Below are positions 45,078-57,230 of a stretch of DNA of 64,000 bases, piece after piece. The notes under the pieces are model-generated. The model ran no database searches and was not told the origin of the DNA. It saw only the letters and a program-made list of their open reading frames with translations. The number at the start of each line of letters is the position of its first letter. Within the stretch, counting starts at the first letter, position 1. Both the position numbers and the translations under genes were made by a program. This DNA comes from Callorhinus ursinus. Taxonomy: Eukaryota; Chordata; Mammalia; Carnivora; Otariidae. The stretch lies in the NCBI RefSeq assembly GCF_003265705.1, contig NW_020312828.1, positions 57,687,455-57,751,454 of the forward strand, given 5' to 3'.

Positions 45078-47503
45078 TTTTTTGCATTTTTTAATTTTTT
45101 TATGTTATGTTAATCACCATACATCATTAGTTTTTGATGTAGTGTTCCATGATTCATTGTTTGCATATAACACCCAGTGTTCCATTCAATATGTGCCCTC
45201 TTTAATACCCATCACCAGGCTAACCCACTCCCCCACCCTCCTCCCCTCTAGAACCCTCAGTTTGTTTCTGAGTCCATAGTCTTTCATGGTTCATCTCCCC
45301 CTCCAATTCCCACCCCCTTCATTTTTCCCTTCCTACTCTCTTCTATTTTTTAACATATAATGTATTATTTGTTTCAGAGTTACAGGTCTATGATTCAACA
45401 GTCTTACAAAATTCACAGCACTCACCATAGCACATACCCTTCCCAATGTCGATCACCCAGCCACCCCATCCCTCCCACCCCCCCACCACTCCAGCAACCC
45501 TCAGTTTGTTACCTGAGATGAAGAATTCCTCCTATCAGTGAGATCATATGATACATCTTTCTCTGATTGACTTATTTCGTTCAGCATAATACCCTCCAGT
45601 ACCATCCACATCACTGCAAATGGCAAGATCTCATTCCTTTTGATGGCTGCATAATATTCCATTGTATATATACACCACATCTTCTTTATCCATTCGTCTG
45701 TCAATGGACATCTTGGCTCTTTCCGTATTTGGCTATTGTGCACATTGCTGCTATAAACATTGGGGTGCACGTACCCCTTTGGATCCCTACATTTGTATCT
45801 TTGGGGTAAATACCCAGGAGTGTAATTGCTGGGTTGTAGGGTAGCTCTATTTTCAACTTTTTGAGGAACCTCCAGACTGTTTTCCAGATTGGTTGCACCA
45901 GCTTGCATTCCCACCAACAGTGTAGGAGGGTTCCCCTTCCTCCACATCCCCGCCAACATCTGTCATTTCCTGACTTATTAATTTTAGCCATTCTGACTGG
46001 TGTGAGGTGGTATCTCATTGAAGTTTGGATTTGGATTTCCCTGATGCCGAGCAATGTTGAGCACTTTGGTTCATATGTCTGTTGGCCATTTGGATGTCTT
46101 CTTTGGAAAAATGTCTGTTCATGTCCTCTGCCCATTTCTTGATTGGATCATTTGTTTTTGGGGGTGTTGAGTTTGATAAGTTCTTTATAGATTTTGCATA
46201 CTAGCCCTTTATCTGATATGTCATTTGCAAATATCTTCTCCCGTTCTGTTGTTTGTCTTTTGGTTTTGTTGACTGTTTCTTTTGCTGTGCAAAAGGTTTT
46301 CATCTTGATGAAGTCCCAATAGTTCATTTTGCCCTTGCTTCCCTCGCCTTTGGCAATGTTTCTAAGAAGAATTTGCTGCAGCTGAGGTCGAAGAGTTTGC
46401 TGCCTGTGTTCTCCTTTAGGATTTTGATGGACTCCTGTCTCACATTGAGGTCTTTCAACCAGTTTGAGTCTATTTTTGTGTGTGATATAAGGAAATGGTC
46501 CAGTTTCATTCTTCTGCATGTGGCTGTCCAATTTTCCCAACACCATTTATTGAAGAGACTGTCTTTTTTTCCATTGGACATTCTTTCCTGCTTTGTCAAA
46601 GATTAGTTGACCATAGAGTTGAGAGTCCATTTCTGGGGTCTGTGTTCTGTTTCATTAATCTATGTGTCTGTTTTTGTGCCAGTACCATACTGTCTTGATG
46701 ACGACAGCTTTGTAATAGAGCTTGAAGTCCGGAATTGTGATGCCACCAGCTGTGCATTTCTTTTTCAACATTCCTCTGGCTATTCGGGATCTTTTCTGGT
46801 TCCATATAAATTTTAGGATTATTTGTTCCATTTCTTTGAAAAAAGTGAATGGTATTTTTATGGGGATTGCATTAAATGTGTAGATTGCTCTCGGTAGCAT
46901 TGACATCTTCACAATATTTGTTCTTCCAATCCATGAGCATGGAACGTTTTTCCATTTCTTTGTGTCTTCCTCAATTTCTTTCATGAGTATTTTATAGTTT
47001 TCTGAGTACAGATCCTTTGCCTCTTTGGTTAGATTTATTCCTAGGTATCTTATGGTTTTTGGGTGCAATTGTAAATGGGATCGACTCCTTAATTTCTCTT
47101 TCTTCTGTCTTGTTGTTGGTGTATAAGAATGCCACTGATTTCTGTGTATTGATTTTATATCCTGCCACTTGACTGAATTCCTGTATGAGTTCTAGCAGTT
47201 TTGGGGTGGAGTCTTTTGGGTTTTCCACATAAAGTATCATATCATCTGCAAAGAGTGAGAGTTTGACTTCTTTGCCGATTTGGATGCCTTTTATTTCTTT
47301 TTGTTGTCTGATTGCTGTGGCTAGGACTTGAGGGTACATACCTCAATATCATAAAGGCCATCTATGAAAAACCCACAGCAAATATCATTCTCAATGGGAA
47401 AAAACTGAGAGCTTTCCCCCTAAGGTCAGGAACATGGCGGGGATGTCCACTATCACCACTGCTATTCAACATAGTACTAGAAGTCCTAGCCACAGCAATC
47501 AGT
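45078..47503 (-). mobile_element. L1 element, 5'-truncated and 5'-inverted, best preserved in window
   Basis: Read on the minus strand, 47329 down to 45078 runs from the ORF2 reverse-transcriptase region to the 3' UTR. The frame 46992-47339 holds the polymerase-active-site box '[12 protein letters not shown]'. The frames at 46655-47068, 46148-46546, 45701-46135 and 45501-45959 are successive ORF2 C-terminal pieces separated by frameshifts. The stretch 47330-47503 is the adjoining 5' piece ('[20 protein letters not shown]') in plus orientation, which is the signature of twin priming. The 3' end is followed by the L1 3' UTR near 45100-45300. The flanks TATAGCAAACTT (45066-45077) and TACAGCAAACTT (47504-47515) are the target-site duplication. 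Several frameshifts make the copy incapable of moving. Confidence 0.93.
47308..47502. repeat. 22-bp inverted duplication at the L1 inversion junction
   Basis: CTGATTGCTGTGGCTAGGAC plus TT at 47308-47329 is the exact complement of 47481-47502. The same L1 stretch is therefore present in both the inverted and the direct part. Confidence 0.92.
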
Positions 47504-47539
47504 TACAGCAAACTTCTTGGGGAAGTACAAGGGATGGAA

Positions 47540-47720
47540 ACAGGGCAAGTTCTGTGGTCACATATGTCAAGGTTTGGAGCCAGCTCTATAGTTTAGCTGT
47601 GTGACCTTTGGAAATGCTAAACCTCTCTACATTTTAGATTTTTCATTTTTAAATATGGGGCCATAGTATCAACCTTGTATCTTCGGGTACATTAGATAAA
47701 ATGATTGTAAAACATCTTGC
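47540..47720 (+). mobile_element. MIR SINE remnant, sense
   Basis: 'tcaaggtttggagccagctc', 'gtttagctgtgtgacctttg', 'gaaatgctaaacctctctac', 'aaatatggggccatagtatc' and 'attgtaaaacatcttgcc' follow the MIR core in sense. Confidence 0.82.
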
Positions 47721-47725
47721 CAATA

Positions 47726-49552
47726 ATATGTCTCCAATAAAAGCTCATATATTTCTGTCCTTTGAGTTTTTCATATCTGTCTTCCCTTTCAAATCTATCA
47801 GTTTTCCACACCTATACACCCAACACAACAATGCAAACACAGTGTCCATGCAGTATTTTTCCTCATTCATGTTCTCTTTCTGTATAATTTCCCATCTCGA
47901 TGTATTTCCATCTCATTGTAGAATTTTTATAGTTGATGACCCAGAAAAAAATGTCACTTCTTCTGTGGAAAATTTTCTAATTAAGTTTCAAATACTCTTA
48001 CTGAACTTTCTATTTGTCTCCATTACAGAGTGTTTAACATTAAAAAGTATTAATCTATTTGGTCAGTTACTTCCATTGCCATATTGTGAACCTCTAGAGG
48101 TTCACAAGGTATTTTGTAATTATGGAAAAAATACTCCTTTAAGAATCGGTAAAATTAATGGATAAAATGCCTTGTCATACTCTCTTTTATATATAAACTT
48201 GGTTCAGCCAAGGATCTGGCACTTAAAAAGGAGCTCACAATTCTTGATTAATAAATAACTAACTGATAGAGTGAATGAGGTATTCAAATGGGCATTACGC
48301 TTTGGTTGTTCCCTGATGAGTTTATATATTTATCCTAAAGATACTTTTATTTTTCACAATATATTGTGGAACTTCTCTGGAGATCCAAATCTTGGGAATC
48401 TTAAAAGAAATCAATTCCTATGACTACAAAAAAAAAATCTCTGAAAGAAGCTGCATATTTGGAGCGATAAGGAAGATTCCTCATGTTGGCAACAAGACTG
48501 GGAAAGCACCTAGATTTTTCTGAAGTTGACAAGGCTTACATATTAGAAAAATAGAGACTGTAAATGGATGCAAAGAATACTGGCAAAGAAATACTGGCAA
48601 ACTCTCAGACAATGCATTAAAATTATATAAACTGAATTTAGTATATATATAGTTAGATCGATATTTATATTCAATAAAAATACCTTTGAACTATTAAGAT
48701 TAAGAAACTAGGGAAGAGAAGATCCATAAGACAGTAAAGCAAAAGTTGACCTAGATAATGGGGCTAACAATAAGCACTACATAAGCACATTTTGAGTGTT
48801 CAAATATTCTAAGTGTTCCTCGAATTGTTTTGTTATGATGAAACATTGTAAAAATTAGAAAAGCAAATCAAATATGTATAAATTCTCCTGTTGGTTTCCC
48901 ATGGCGTTAACATGGGTTAATTAGTTTGTATATGAGACTTTGCATAAATTCCTCACAGAGTTCCATGGCTTTAAAAGTAATTATTTATATTAGAAAAGCA
49001 ATGTCATAACTGTGACACAAGTACATCGCATTAAGAAATCATGGGAAGTTATGACTAGTTTGTGGGAGGATTTAGTGAATGGATCTTTTGATTAAATCTG
49101 AAGTTTTATTACAAGAAAACATGAAAGAATGTACAATAATAGTATTGGAATTATAAAATAAGGGTCTAATATGGATGCCACCTGGGAATGAATGGAGGAT
49201 AGAGTATGTGTGAGAAGATGTAATGTATACAATAGAACTGGATGTGGGATATGAGGAGAGGATTCAAAAAGAGGATCCAGAATTAAAAAAAAGACATGGC
49301 AATGATTTGCAGAAGAGGAGGATGAAGAACAAGAAATTAAAAAAAAAAAAAAAAGATTTAAACAAGAAGAGAAAGATAACAAAGAAAAGCAAAAACAGTT
49401 TGAGTAGCAGCAGTTTAGAAGCAGAAGTTAACATATAGTGCTTATTACATATGCGGAACTAATCAACAAACATTACTATTGTTTTCTAAGGAAAGTTGCA
49501 CATATAATCTAAATACTCTTATTATTATTAGGTAGAAGCTAATGAACAGTGA
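47726..49552. other. Unassigned AT-rich DNA
   Basis: No gene is recognised. The 154-codon plus frame at 47701-48165 starts in the MIR and shows no domain. The lysine-rich 71-codon frame at 49223-49438 comes from an A/G-rich tract (A14 near 49340). Confidence 0.45.
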
Positions 49553-50217
49553 AAGGAACACCCCAGGGCAGAGTCCCAAATCCTTGAAGGAGAACGATGG
49601 AGACATGAGCTGGAGCCAAGGATGATGACAAATAAGCTACACATTATAAGCCCAGGAGCTCAACATCTTGATCTTGTGGCTTTCAAGACTTTGGGCCTGA
49701 CAGATCAAGAGTCACAGGTGCATAACACATGTTCTCCTCTTCCACCTCTGCCTCAAGGGTAATCCTTAGACTCATTATAATGCATTTGCGTTGTGGTGAT
49801 AGCCCCCTGATGAAGAAAGACTGCCGTGATGGTTCCAGTACAAACCTTGTAGGGTCAAAAACTCCCGCTCCCAACCTGTGGGAGGAGTTTCCCAGATGAT
49901 TGGAAGCAGCCTCCATTAGAGACCACCCCACTGTATATCACGTCACAGCTCCTCCAGGTCCAGAGAGACCCAATAATTTCCAATTCCAAAACAACCTAGG
50001 GACCAGTTCCACCCTGGAACCTGCCCTCTTTCCTACCTGGAAAGTATGCTTTCATTTTAATAACTGCTTTGTGCTTGCTATTTGCCTTTGGGCTGTCATT
50101 ATTCTGAGCATGGATCCCCACATAACTCTTCTAGGGAATCCAAGGCCCCACACCTCCAGTCACACAACGCAGACCCTCTCATCTGTAACCTATGACTCCT
50201 ACTACAGGATAAAATAG
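49553..50217. mobile_element. GC-richer block, possibly an LTR or other repeat
   Basis: GC content is clearly above the flanks. It has 'cagctcctccaggtccagag', 'acctgccctctttcctacct' and 'tttaataactgctttgtgct', an arrangement that recalls the R/U5 end of mammalian LTRs. I cannot name a family or find TG...CA ends. Open frames on both strands (49683-49931 minus, 49900-50217 plus) overlap and neither shows a domain. Confidence 0.35.
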
Positions 50218-50554
50218 ATCGAAGAGCTCACATATCTAATAGTTGGCAGAGCCAGTACTCTAATTTTTGCTGGAAATCACTCTAAAAACAACGAATTATC
50301 ATTTGTTTTGAGAGTAATGTACAAAGACTCTTTTGTCTAAAGTGCTGGTTGGTCTAGATTACAGCTGGAATAGAAGGTATTGACCCACAGATAACACAGA
50401 ATTATATAGTAAATAGGTAATTATTTTTTATACCAAATCAACAAAGAGAGCTGATGCATTTCCCTCTGTTGTTCAGGGATTGACAGGAAAGTGGGGACAA
50501 CATAAAAGGGAGAAACAGAGCTTAGGTGTCCTAGATAGGTTATGGCAAAGGGGC

Positions 50555-51000
50555 TACAATTCAGACACCATGGAGCCTGATGCCAGTGCCTATGAGGATT
50601 CCCTTACTGTGTGTCTCTAGAAGGTTGACTTCCTTTGTCCCTCAGTTTCCTTTTTATTTCTTAAGTTTTTATTTAAATACCAAATAGTTAATATAAAGTG
50701 TAATATTAGTTTCAGGTGTAGAATTTAGTGATTCAACACACATACAACACCTGGTGCTCATCACAAGTGCTCTCCTTAATTCCCATCACCTATTTCACCC
50801 ATCCCCCTACCACCTCCCCTCTGGCAACCATGACTTTGTTCTCTAGTTAAGAGTCTGTTTCTTGGTTTGTCTCTCTTTTTTCCCCTATGCTCATTTGTTT
50901 CATTTCTTAAATTCCACATATGAGTGAAATTGTATGGTCTTTTCCCTCAGTTTTCTGATGTTAAAATAGCATCTAACCTTGGAACTTGGTACCCACAAGA
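50555..51000 (+). mobile_element. MIR SINE remnant, sense, split by an L1
   Basis: Left half: 'tggagcctgatgccagtgcc', 'ttactgtgtgtctctagaag', 'cctttgtccctcagtttcc'. Right half after the L1: 'ctcagttttctgatgttaaa', 'atagcatctaaccttgg'. The halves join at the L1 target-site duplication. Confidence 0.75.
50652..50943 (-). mobile_element. L1 3' end, antisense
   Basis: 'gtttttatttaaataccaaa', 'gtgtaatattagtttcaggt', 'acacctggtgctcatcacaa', 'tctctagttaagagtctgtt', 'attccacatatgagtgaaat' are antisense L1 3' UTR. The duplication CCCTCAGTTTCCT / CCCTCAGTTTTCT lies at 50639-50651 and 50944-50956. Confidence 0.9.
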
Positions 51001-51019
51001 GTAGCTAACAAATTTGGAA

Positions 51020-51215
51020 TGTATACCATGTGACAGGAACAGTTCTTAAGCACTTTTCTTATATTAACTTATTTTCTCTTCTCAAAAATATTACAAGATA
51101 TGCCACACTATTTATCCTCACTTTATAGATAAAGAAATGAGCACAGAGAGATTAATTTAACCAAGATTAAAGCTAGGAGAGGAGAACATTTGGCCTGAGA
51201 TGCCACATCATTATT
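51020..51215 (-). mobile_element. MIR SINE remnant, antisense
   Basis: 'tgtgacaggaacagttctta', 'agcacttttcttatattaac', 'tttatcctcactttatagat', 'aaagaaatgagcacagagag' and 'attaatttaaccaagattaa' follow the antisense MIR order. Confidence 0.82.
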
Positions 51216-51234
51216 AACATTGAATAAGGTACAA

Positions 51235-51425
51235 TTTCAGTTGGTAGAGCATCTGACTTTGGCTCAGGTTATAATCTTGGGGTCCTGGGATCCATCCCAA
51301 CTCAGGCCTCCCACTCAGCTGGGAATCTGCTTGTCCTTCTCCTTCTCCCTTTTCCCCTCCCCCCACCTATGCTCTCTCTGTCTCTCTTTCAAATAAATAA
51401 ATAAATAAAATCTTAAAAATAAAAG
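51235..51425 (+). mobile_element. Carnivore SINE (SINEC), sense, 5'-truncated
   Basis: The head GGCGCCTGGGTGGCT is missing; it starts at CAGTTGGTAGAGCATCTGAC, then TTGGCTCAGGTTATAATCTT, a CT-rich block and an (AAAT)nAAAATCTT tail. No clear duplication is seen. Confidence 0.88.
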
Positions 51426-53269
51426 ATTACAGTTTAGGAAGCACCTTCACATATATCCCAGATGATCCTCGCAAGAAACCTACAAAGTCACCTTCAAGGA
51501 GACAGCAACTCAGAAAGAAAATTGTTTGCCTTTCATGAACTGATGATGACTTTCTATTCTTCCCATTCCACACTGAATATTCTCTTCTCTCTTTTCTTTT
51601 GCCTTCTTTTTCATATATATTATCATGTATGCTATGTTTTATAATGTACAATTAACTACTTTATTGTAAGAATGTATTTATCATATAGCTGTGCTTCAAA
51701 AATGTGCATTTTATCTTTCTAGCTAGGTTGGGAACAAGCCTTATGTCTTATATTTTATTTCTGTACACCATAGAAACTGAAGGGCATATTGTACTTGGTA
51801 AATAGTGTTGCTAATTTGAGGTTTTTGTTAAGCAGCTTTTTGAAAGCTTAGTAGATGGGTCTTTTGATCTCCTTTTCTAGTGCACAACACTCAAGAAACC
51901 ACTGAGGCTCACAGACTTTACACTGAAAAAGAATTCACAGACATAAAAGTGACTCATCTGGCAAAGACAAAAACAATTTTTTTTAAAAATATACTCATCT
52001 TTTACACTGACAGAGGTGTTTAACCTGGAAAGCAAGATGAAGCTGGAGAAATCGTGATGAATATGTTCATGATAAGGTACCTACCATCTTCACTTCATTA
52101 TATTGAGAAGAAATTGAAATGCAGTCTTCCCAAGGTTACAGTGGGCAAATGATGCTACTTATAGATTACCAATTCTTGTTAAGTTATTAGAGAAGGAAAA
52201 AGAGACAGATGCACGACAGTTTCACAGTTGGTGCAATTTCATTTAGCTCCAAGGATAACAAACACAACTTGAAAGCACGAATACATTATGGTAGATAACA
52301 AAAGTTGTTAGATTTATTTATGTTAGCTTCCCTACACATGGACAATGAAAAGAACTCACAGTTGAAGACTCTTCAAGGTCAAGAAAGCTAACATTCTGTT
52401 CCTCAATTTTTTTTTTTTATAAAAGTCACCCAAAATGAACATACAATTTCTGGGTGGTCTTAGACACTGCATCTATCTGAAAAAAAAGCAGACCACTAGA
52501 CCCATACTCATAGTATTGCAAATAAAATAATATATTATTAAGTGTTTTGTGAAATGCTTGTATGCTTTATTTTATAAAGAAAAAAATTTGTATAGTAAGA
52601 GATCTTTGCAGTTTTAAATTACACCTAAAATGTATGGAATATGCATTCTAGTGATGATTTTGCCTCCAGATAGCTTGCTGGCAGTAACAAATATACCTTA
52701 GCATTTTTATAAGTAAGTACTAAGGAATTCTGAAGTTTGTTGAAACACAAAAAAATGTCAGACACATTTTTGAAATGCTGAGTTAAAGTTAAACAGAATT
52801 ATTATTTACCAAAATTTTCAGAATCTCTAGTATACTAATGTGCACTGTGAGTTTTCCAAAATAAAGAGACTATTATATTTAGTGTGTCTAAAACACATCT
52901 GTCCTTTGAAATACTTTTTCATTGAACACCTATTAACTTTGTTTCTCCTAGAACAAAATTCAGGACATGCTAAATTGGCCTTTTAATCCATCCAGATTGA
53001 GTTTATATTTCTAAAATGGAAAGGGGCTATTGGGAAATGTCTTTGAAATGCTGAATAATACAGGATTTCAAAGTATGTTCCATAAAAAATATTCTAATGC
53101 TGTATTTTTAAGCTTTTGTGAAAATCTTTACCTCTTTAAAAGATGTTTTCTACATTAGTGTAGCAAAGGAAAATTGTAAGCTAAATTTTATTAAATTGTT
53201 TACTTAACTATGATCTTGGGTGTCTTTATGCTCTTCAGCTTAACAAACACTTGTTTGCCAACCAAACAG
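51426..53269. other. Unassigned AT-rich DNA
   Basis: About 1.8 kb without a recognisable gene. A T10 run lies near 52411. The frames on both strands at 51427-51651 have no known domain. Confidence 0.45.
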
Positions 53270-53550
53270 ATTTTGAAATTTTGGTAGGTGATATCAATAT
53301 GTAGATGAAAGGCATGAACTCTGTCTTAAGGAAATTGAGTATGTTAGAAGAAACCAACAAAAACATAAGTAAATATGTTAAGAGCTGTAGTCAAAATGTT
53401 AACAGGGTGCCAAGGGAACCAGAATAAAGAATTAACTGGAGAATTCTGGGAAATTTTTACAGAGAAAAACTGAATCTAAAGGCATGGAGACATGAAATAG
53501 CATGGTATATGTTCAAGGAATGGTAGAAATTATATAATGGCCATATGTGT
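53270..53550 (-). mobile_element. L2 LINE remnant, antisense
   Basis: 'aaggcatgaactctgtctta', 'ataagtaaatatgttaagag', 'aaaggcatggagacatgaaa' and 'tagcatggtatatgttcaag' then 'gaatggtagaaat' follow antisense L2 ('gcaaaggcatggaggtgtgaaacagcatggcgtgttcaggg'). Confidence 0.65.
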
Positions 53551-53771
53551 TTTCTTTGAATATATCCAATATGTTACTATTTTATTGACTTTTTTCTGAA
53601 ATCAATATGGCACTTAAATAACAAAATTTGACATCAATGACAAATATAATGAATAGCTACCTTTAAGAAGCTATCCATTTAGTTTATTAACCTTTCTGCC
53701 CCATATCATAATTAATGACTTTAATGAAAGTGTGATTGTTTAACTCAGTGCTTGATTTTACTGCCTTATCT

Positions 53772-53976
53772 CTTTTTTAAAAGATTTTATTTATTTATTT
53801 GACAGAGAGAGACACAGCGAGAGAGGGAACACAAGCAAGGGGAGTGGGAGAGGGAGAAGCAGGCTTCCCACTGAGCAGGGAGCCCGACGTGGTGCTCGAT
53901 CCCAGGACCCTGGGACCCTGGGACCATGACCTGAGCCAAAGGCAGACGCTTAACGACTGAGCCACCCAGGAGCCCC
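53772..53976 (-). mobile_element. Carnivore SINE (SINEC), antisense
   Basis: It has AAAAGATTTTATTTATTTAT, GACAGAGAGAGACACAGCGA, AAGCAGGCTTCCCACTGAGC and ACTGAGCCACCCAGGAGCCC. GACCCTGG is tandemly repeated near 53907-53930. The perfect 15-bp duplication TTTACTGCCTTATCT lies at 53757-53771 and 53977-53991. Confidence 0.97.
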
Positions 53977-53991
53977 TTTACTGCCTTATCT

Positions 53992-55199
53992 TAAAAACCC
54001 AAAATGGGGATGAAATATAAAAGAAAGCATGTGATTGGTTTAACACCTGTTTTTATGTAGCCGTTACAGACTTGTTAGATTTCCTGGCATTTAATTTTCT
54101 CTACTAATGGAGTCCCACTCCATCTTTATCAGTCCCTGATAATATATTTTTACTCTCTGTTGTTCTCTTCAAAACTACCTTTAATTAGTAATCCTTTCTT
54201 TTAGCAATGTTCCTATACTACAAAGGTCCTTTTCTCTAGTCAAATTTCTACTCAGATTCAGTGGTAGCTGGGTCCTGGAAAAGAAGCCAGCTTGGGTATC
54301 GGTCCTTCCTGCCAACAATAACAATTGATTTTCTTCTTCCAAAATTGAAATCAGGGAGGAAAAAAGCTCCAAATAATAATCAGTGTCCACTCCACTAACC
54401 ATGTCATAGTTAATTAAGTAAAATATGCTTTTTTCTCTTTTAAACAACTCTCTAAGGGATGAATTGGGAAGTGGATTTAATTATGCTTTCAATGCACCTC
54501 CGAGTGCTCAGACTTTGTAGTGAAAGAAGATTCCTATTGGGAATCATAAATGATTACTATATGGAACAATGTGGAACTCTTAGATGCACCAGAAGAACTT
54601 GTATTCTATATGTGAACTGTGGATCACACAGGTAAACCAAATGCAGGGCTGTGTGCAATGTGGATATACTTAACCACTTCAGGCACAATCAGCAAGTGTT
54701 CAGGAACAATCTCAAAGTTTTAATAAAGCATTATGCTGGAGAACAAGACTAATCAGGGTGTATTCAAGAAGCTAAGTTACCAGTCCTATTAATTACATGT
54801 AGATTTGAGTTTAAAATCTTTCACGATGTTTTACTTCCACTCTAGTATACAGAATATACACAGAATATACACTTATATTCCACTTATTCAGCACATTTTC
54901 ATAATTTGATCTATAAAATTGACTAGTAAATATATTCTCAAGTGCTTTTCCTTTTTCAAAGAGACTTACAAAAGCTTCAAGTGCTAATATCTTTTGCATC
55001 TTTGTACGTCTGTCTCACAGTACTTTACATTTCTGAATACATATTTTAATCAATGGGGAAATTGGTATCAATTAGAATACTCAAAGGAATAGTCTCTCTT
55101 TAAAGGTGCACCACAAAAGTCCTCCATAATTGTAGCATAAATTGTCAAATACATAAAAAATAAGGAGTTTAGTTGCCTTCTATCAAATCACACTCTTTC
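53992..55199. other. Unassigned AT-rich DNA
   Basis: No gene is recognised. The 88-codon minus frame at 54181-54447 has no known domain. Confidence 0.42.
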
Positions 55200-55385
55200 T
55201 TTATGACTTAATCACTATCAGACAAATTGTTTATTCATTTCATTATTGCTTATCTCTTCCATCTAAAATATAAAGTACATGAGAGAGATCATGTCTTCTT
55301 CACTATTTTATTCTCAATACAAAGAACAGTGCCTGAAACATAAAAAGGTACCCAATAAATATTTGTTAAAAGAATAAATAAATGA
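55200..55385 (+). mobile_element. L2 LINE 3' end, sense
   Basis: 'ctaaaatataaagtacatga', 'gagagatcatgtcttcttca', 'acagtgcctgaaacataaaa' and 'acccaataaatatttgttaa', then 'agaataaataaatgag', match the L2 ending in order. Confidence 0.8.
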
Positions 55386-55449
55386 GTACTGGATGGAAGA
55401 TAATGCCTTCATAAATTTTCATAGGAAAAATAAATAAATAAAATTTTGT

Positions 55450-56110
55450 AAGAACTGAAAAAATTACCCTCCAGGAAGTTTGTATCAATTTACACCTCTG
55501 CCAACTGTGTGTGATATTACTGTATTCCTTACACCTCAATACTAGGTCCTAACCAGTGTTAGCCATCGCTATCTATGGACCTGGGATTTCATATCTTGGG
55601 AGACTTCCCTGAATCCCCAAGATTTTAAAATACTCTTCTGTATTTCCTTCTAGGAATTTCATAGTTTCATTCTTGACATTTAGATTTTTAATCTATCTGG
55701 CATTTATTTTGCTTGAGGTGTGAGATGGATACATGAACTTTTCCCCTTAGTGGATAGCCAGTGGTTTCAAAGCCATTTAGTGAATACACCATTCTTTCTC
55801 TGCTGATTTGAAATGCTACAACATGGTAATGGATCTGGACTCTCTATTCTGTTTCACTGTTCTATTATAGAACAATTAAACTGTTTAATTACTGCATCTT
55901 TATAGTAGAGGATCTTGTAAGTCAGGTCCCTACTTTATGCTTATTGTTTTCAGAATCTTCCTGTCCCTGCTTAAAAACTGATTCTCCTGATTACATTAAG
56001 AATAATGGTTAGGTCAACACCCCCCAAAAATCCAGCCAACATTTTTATTGATATGGTATTTGAGTTATAGACAATTTGGAGAGAAATGGCATCTTTACAG
56101 CAATGGTTTT
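55450..56110 (-). mobile_element. Old L1 ORF2 remnant, antisense
   Basis: 'gtttgtatcaatttacacct', 'ctaggaatttcatagtttca', 'agatttttaatctatctggc', 'actctctattctgtttcact', 'tactgcatctttatagtaga' and 'atttttattgatatggtatt' follow antisense old L1 ORF2. Confidence 0.72.
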
Positions 56111-56489
56111 TGCCATGCAGGACACCATATATTTCTTCATTTGTTCTGGACTAATTTACTATTCTTCTAAAGTGATCTTTATAATTAGTATCTTTCAACA
56201 GTAGATTTAATTTCATGCAGACCACTAACTGTCCCAAGAGCACTTAAGATGTATAGTAATATAGATCTAACTATTTTCCAGTCATGACTCTGTGCCAGGG
56301 TCAAATTTGGATAAATATGATTTTTGATCCTAAAATGAATGCATGATCTAAAACTTTAAAGAAATGAAGAGCAACCTTAAATGTGTTGATGAAACTGAGT
56401 GGTTTTGAGGGGTGGAAGAAAGTTGACGGACAAGAAATGTGTTTGAAATTTAAGATGATCTCAGAACAGTCTTGTGCATATTCCTTTTC

Positions 56490-57230
56490 ACTGCATGAAG
56501 AGGAAGGAGTTCAGCATCATTAGTAATTAGTGAAATGAAAAATAAAACACACATTCTTATGACTATAATCAAAAAGATGCTAATTAGTATGATGAGAATG
56601 TGAAAAAATTAGAACTCTTAATGCATTGCTGGTAGGAATGGAAAATGGTACTATTCCTTTGGAAAAGTTTAACAATTCCTCACAAAGTTAATCATAACGT
56701 TCCTCTATGATCCAACAATTCCACACCTAAGTAAATATACAAGAGAAATGAAAACACATATGTTTACAGAAAAACTTGTACACCAATGTTTGTAGCAGCA
56801 TTATTCATAATAGCCCAAAAGTGAAACAAATTGCTCATTAACTGATGAATAGATAAATAAAATGTGATACAATGTAATGTTATTTGGCACTAAAAAGAAA
56901 TAAAGTGTTAATACATACTCCAACATGATTAAACCTTGAAAACCTTATGTTAAATTTAAAAAGCCAGTTACAAAACGCCACATATTTTATGACTCAATTT
57001 ATATGAACTGCCCAGACCAGACAATGTATGGAGGTAGAATTAGTATCTGCCTTGGGCTGGGGGATTGCTGGAGGGAAGGAAGTTGAGAAGCTGCTGAGAG
57101 GTGCAGGGTTTCCTGGGCGGGAGTCAAAATGTTTGAAAACTAGATTGTGTTGTGTACTAAAACATATCGAATTGTACATTAATAAGGTGTATAGTAACTG
57201 AATTATATTTTAATTACGCTTAAAACATAA
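56490..57230 (+). mobile_element. Old L1 3' end, sense
   Basis: 'gcattgctggtaggaatgga', 'atgatccaacaattccacac', 'gtagcagcattattcataat', 'agcccaaaagtgaaacaaat', 'ttgtacattaataaggtgta' and 'gaattatattttaattacgc' give a sense L1 3' end with heavy decay. Confidence 0.8.

Noticed and set aside
45567..46816. Plus-strand frames opposite the L1 (80-117 codons)
   Set aside because: They are shadows of ORF2 on the complementary strand.
45501..47339. Cluster of minus-strand frames with reverse-transcriptase features
   Set aside because: These are frameshifted parts of L1 ORF2, annotated as one mobile element and not as host genes.
47701..48165. 154-codon plus-strand open frame
   Set aside because: It starts at the end of a MIR. 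It is rich in Phe, Ile, Ser and Leu as expected of chance T-rich frames, and shows no domain or splice support.
49223..49438. Lysine- and glutamate-rich 71-codon frame that looks like a charged coiled coil
   Set aside because: The composition is produced by an A/G-rich tract with an A14 run; there is no other sign of a gene.
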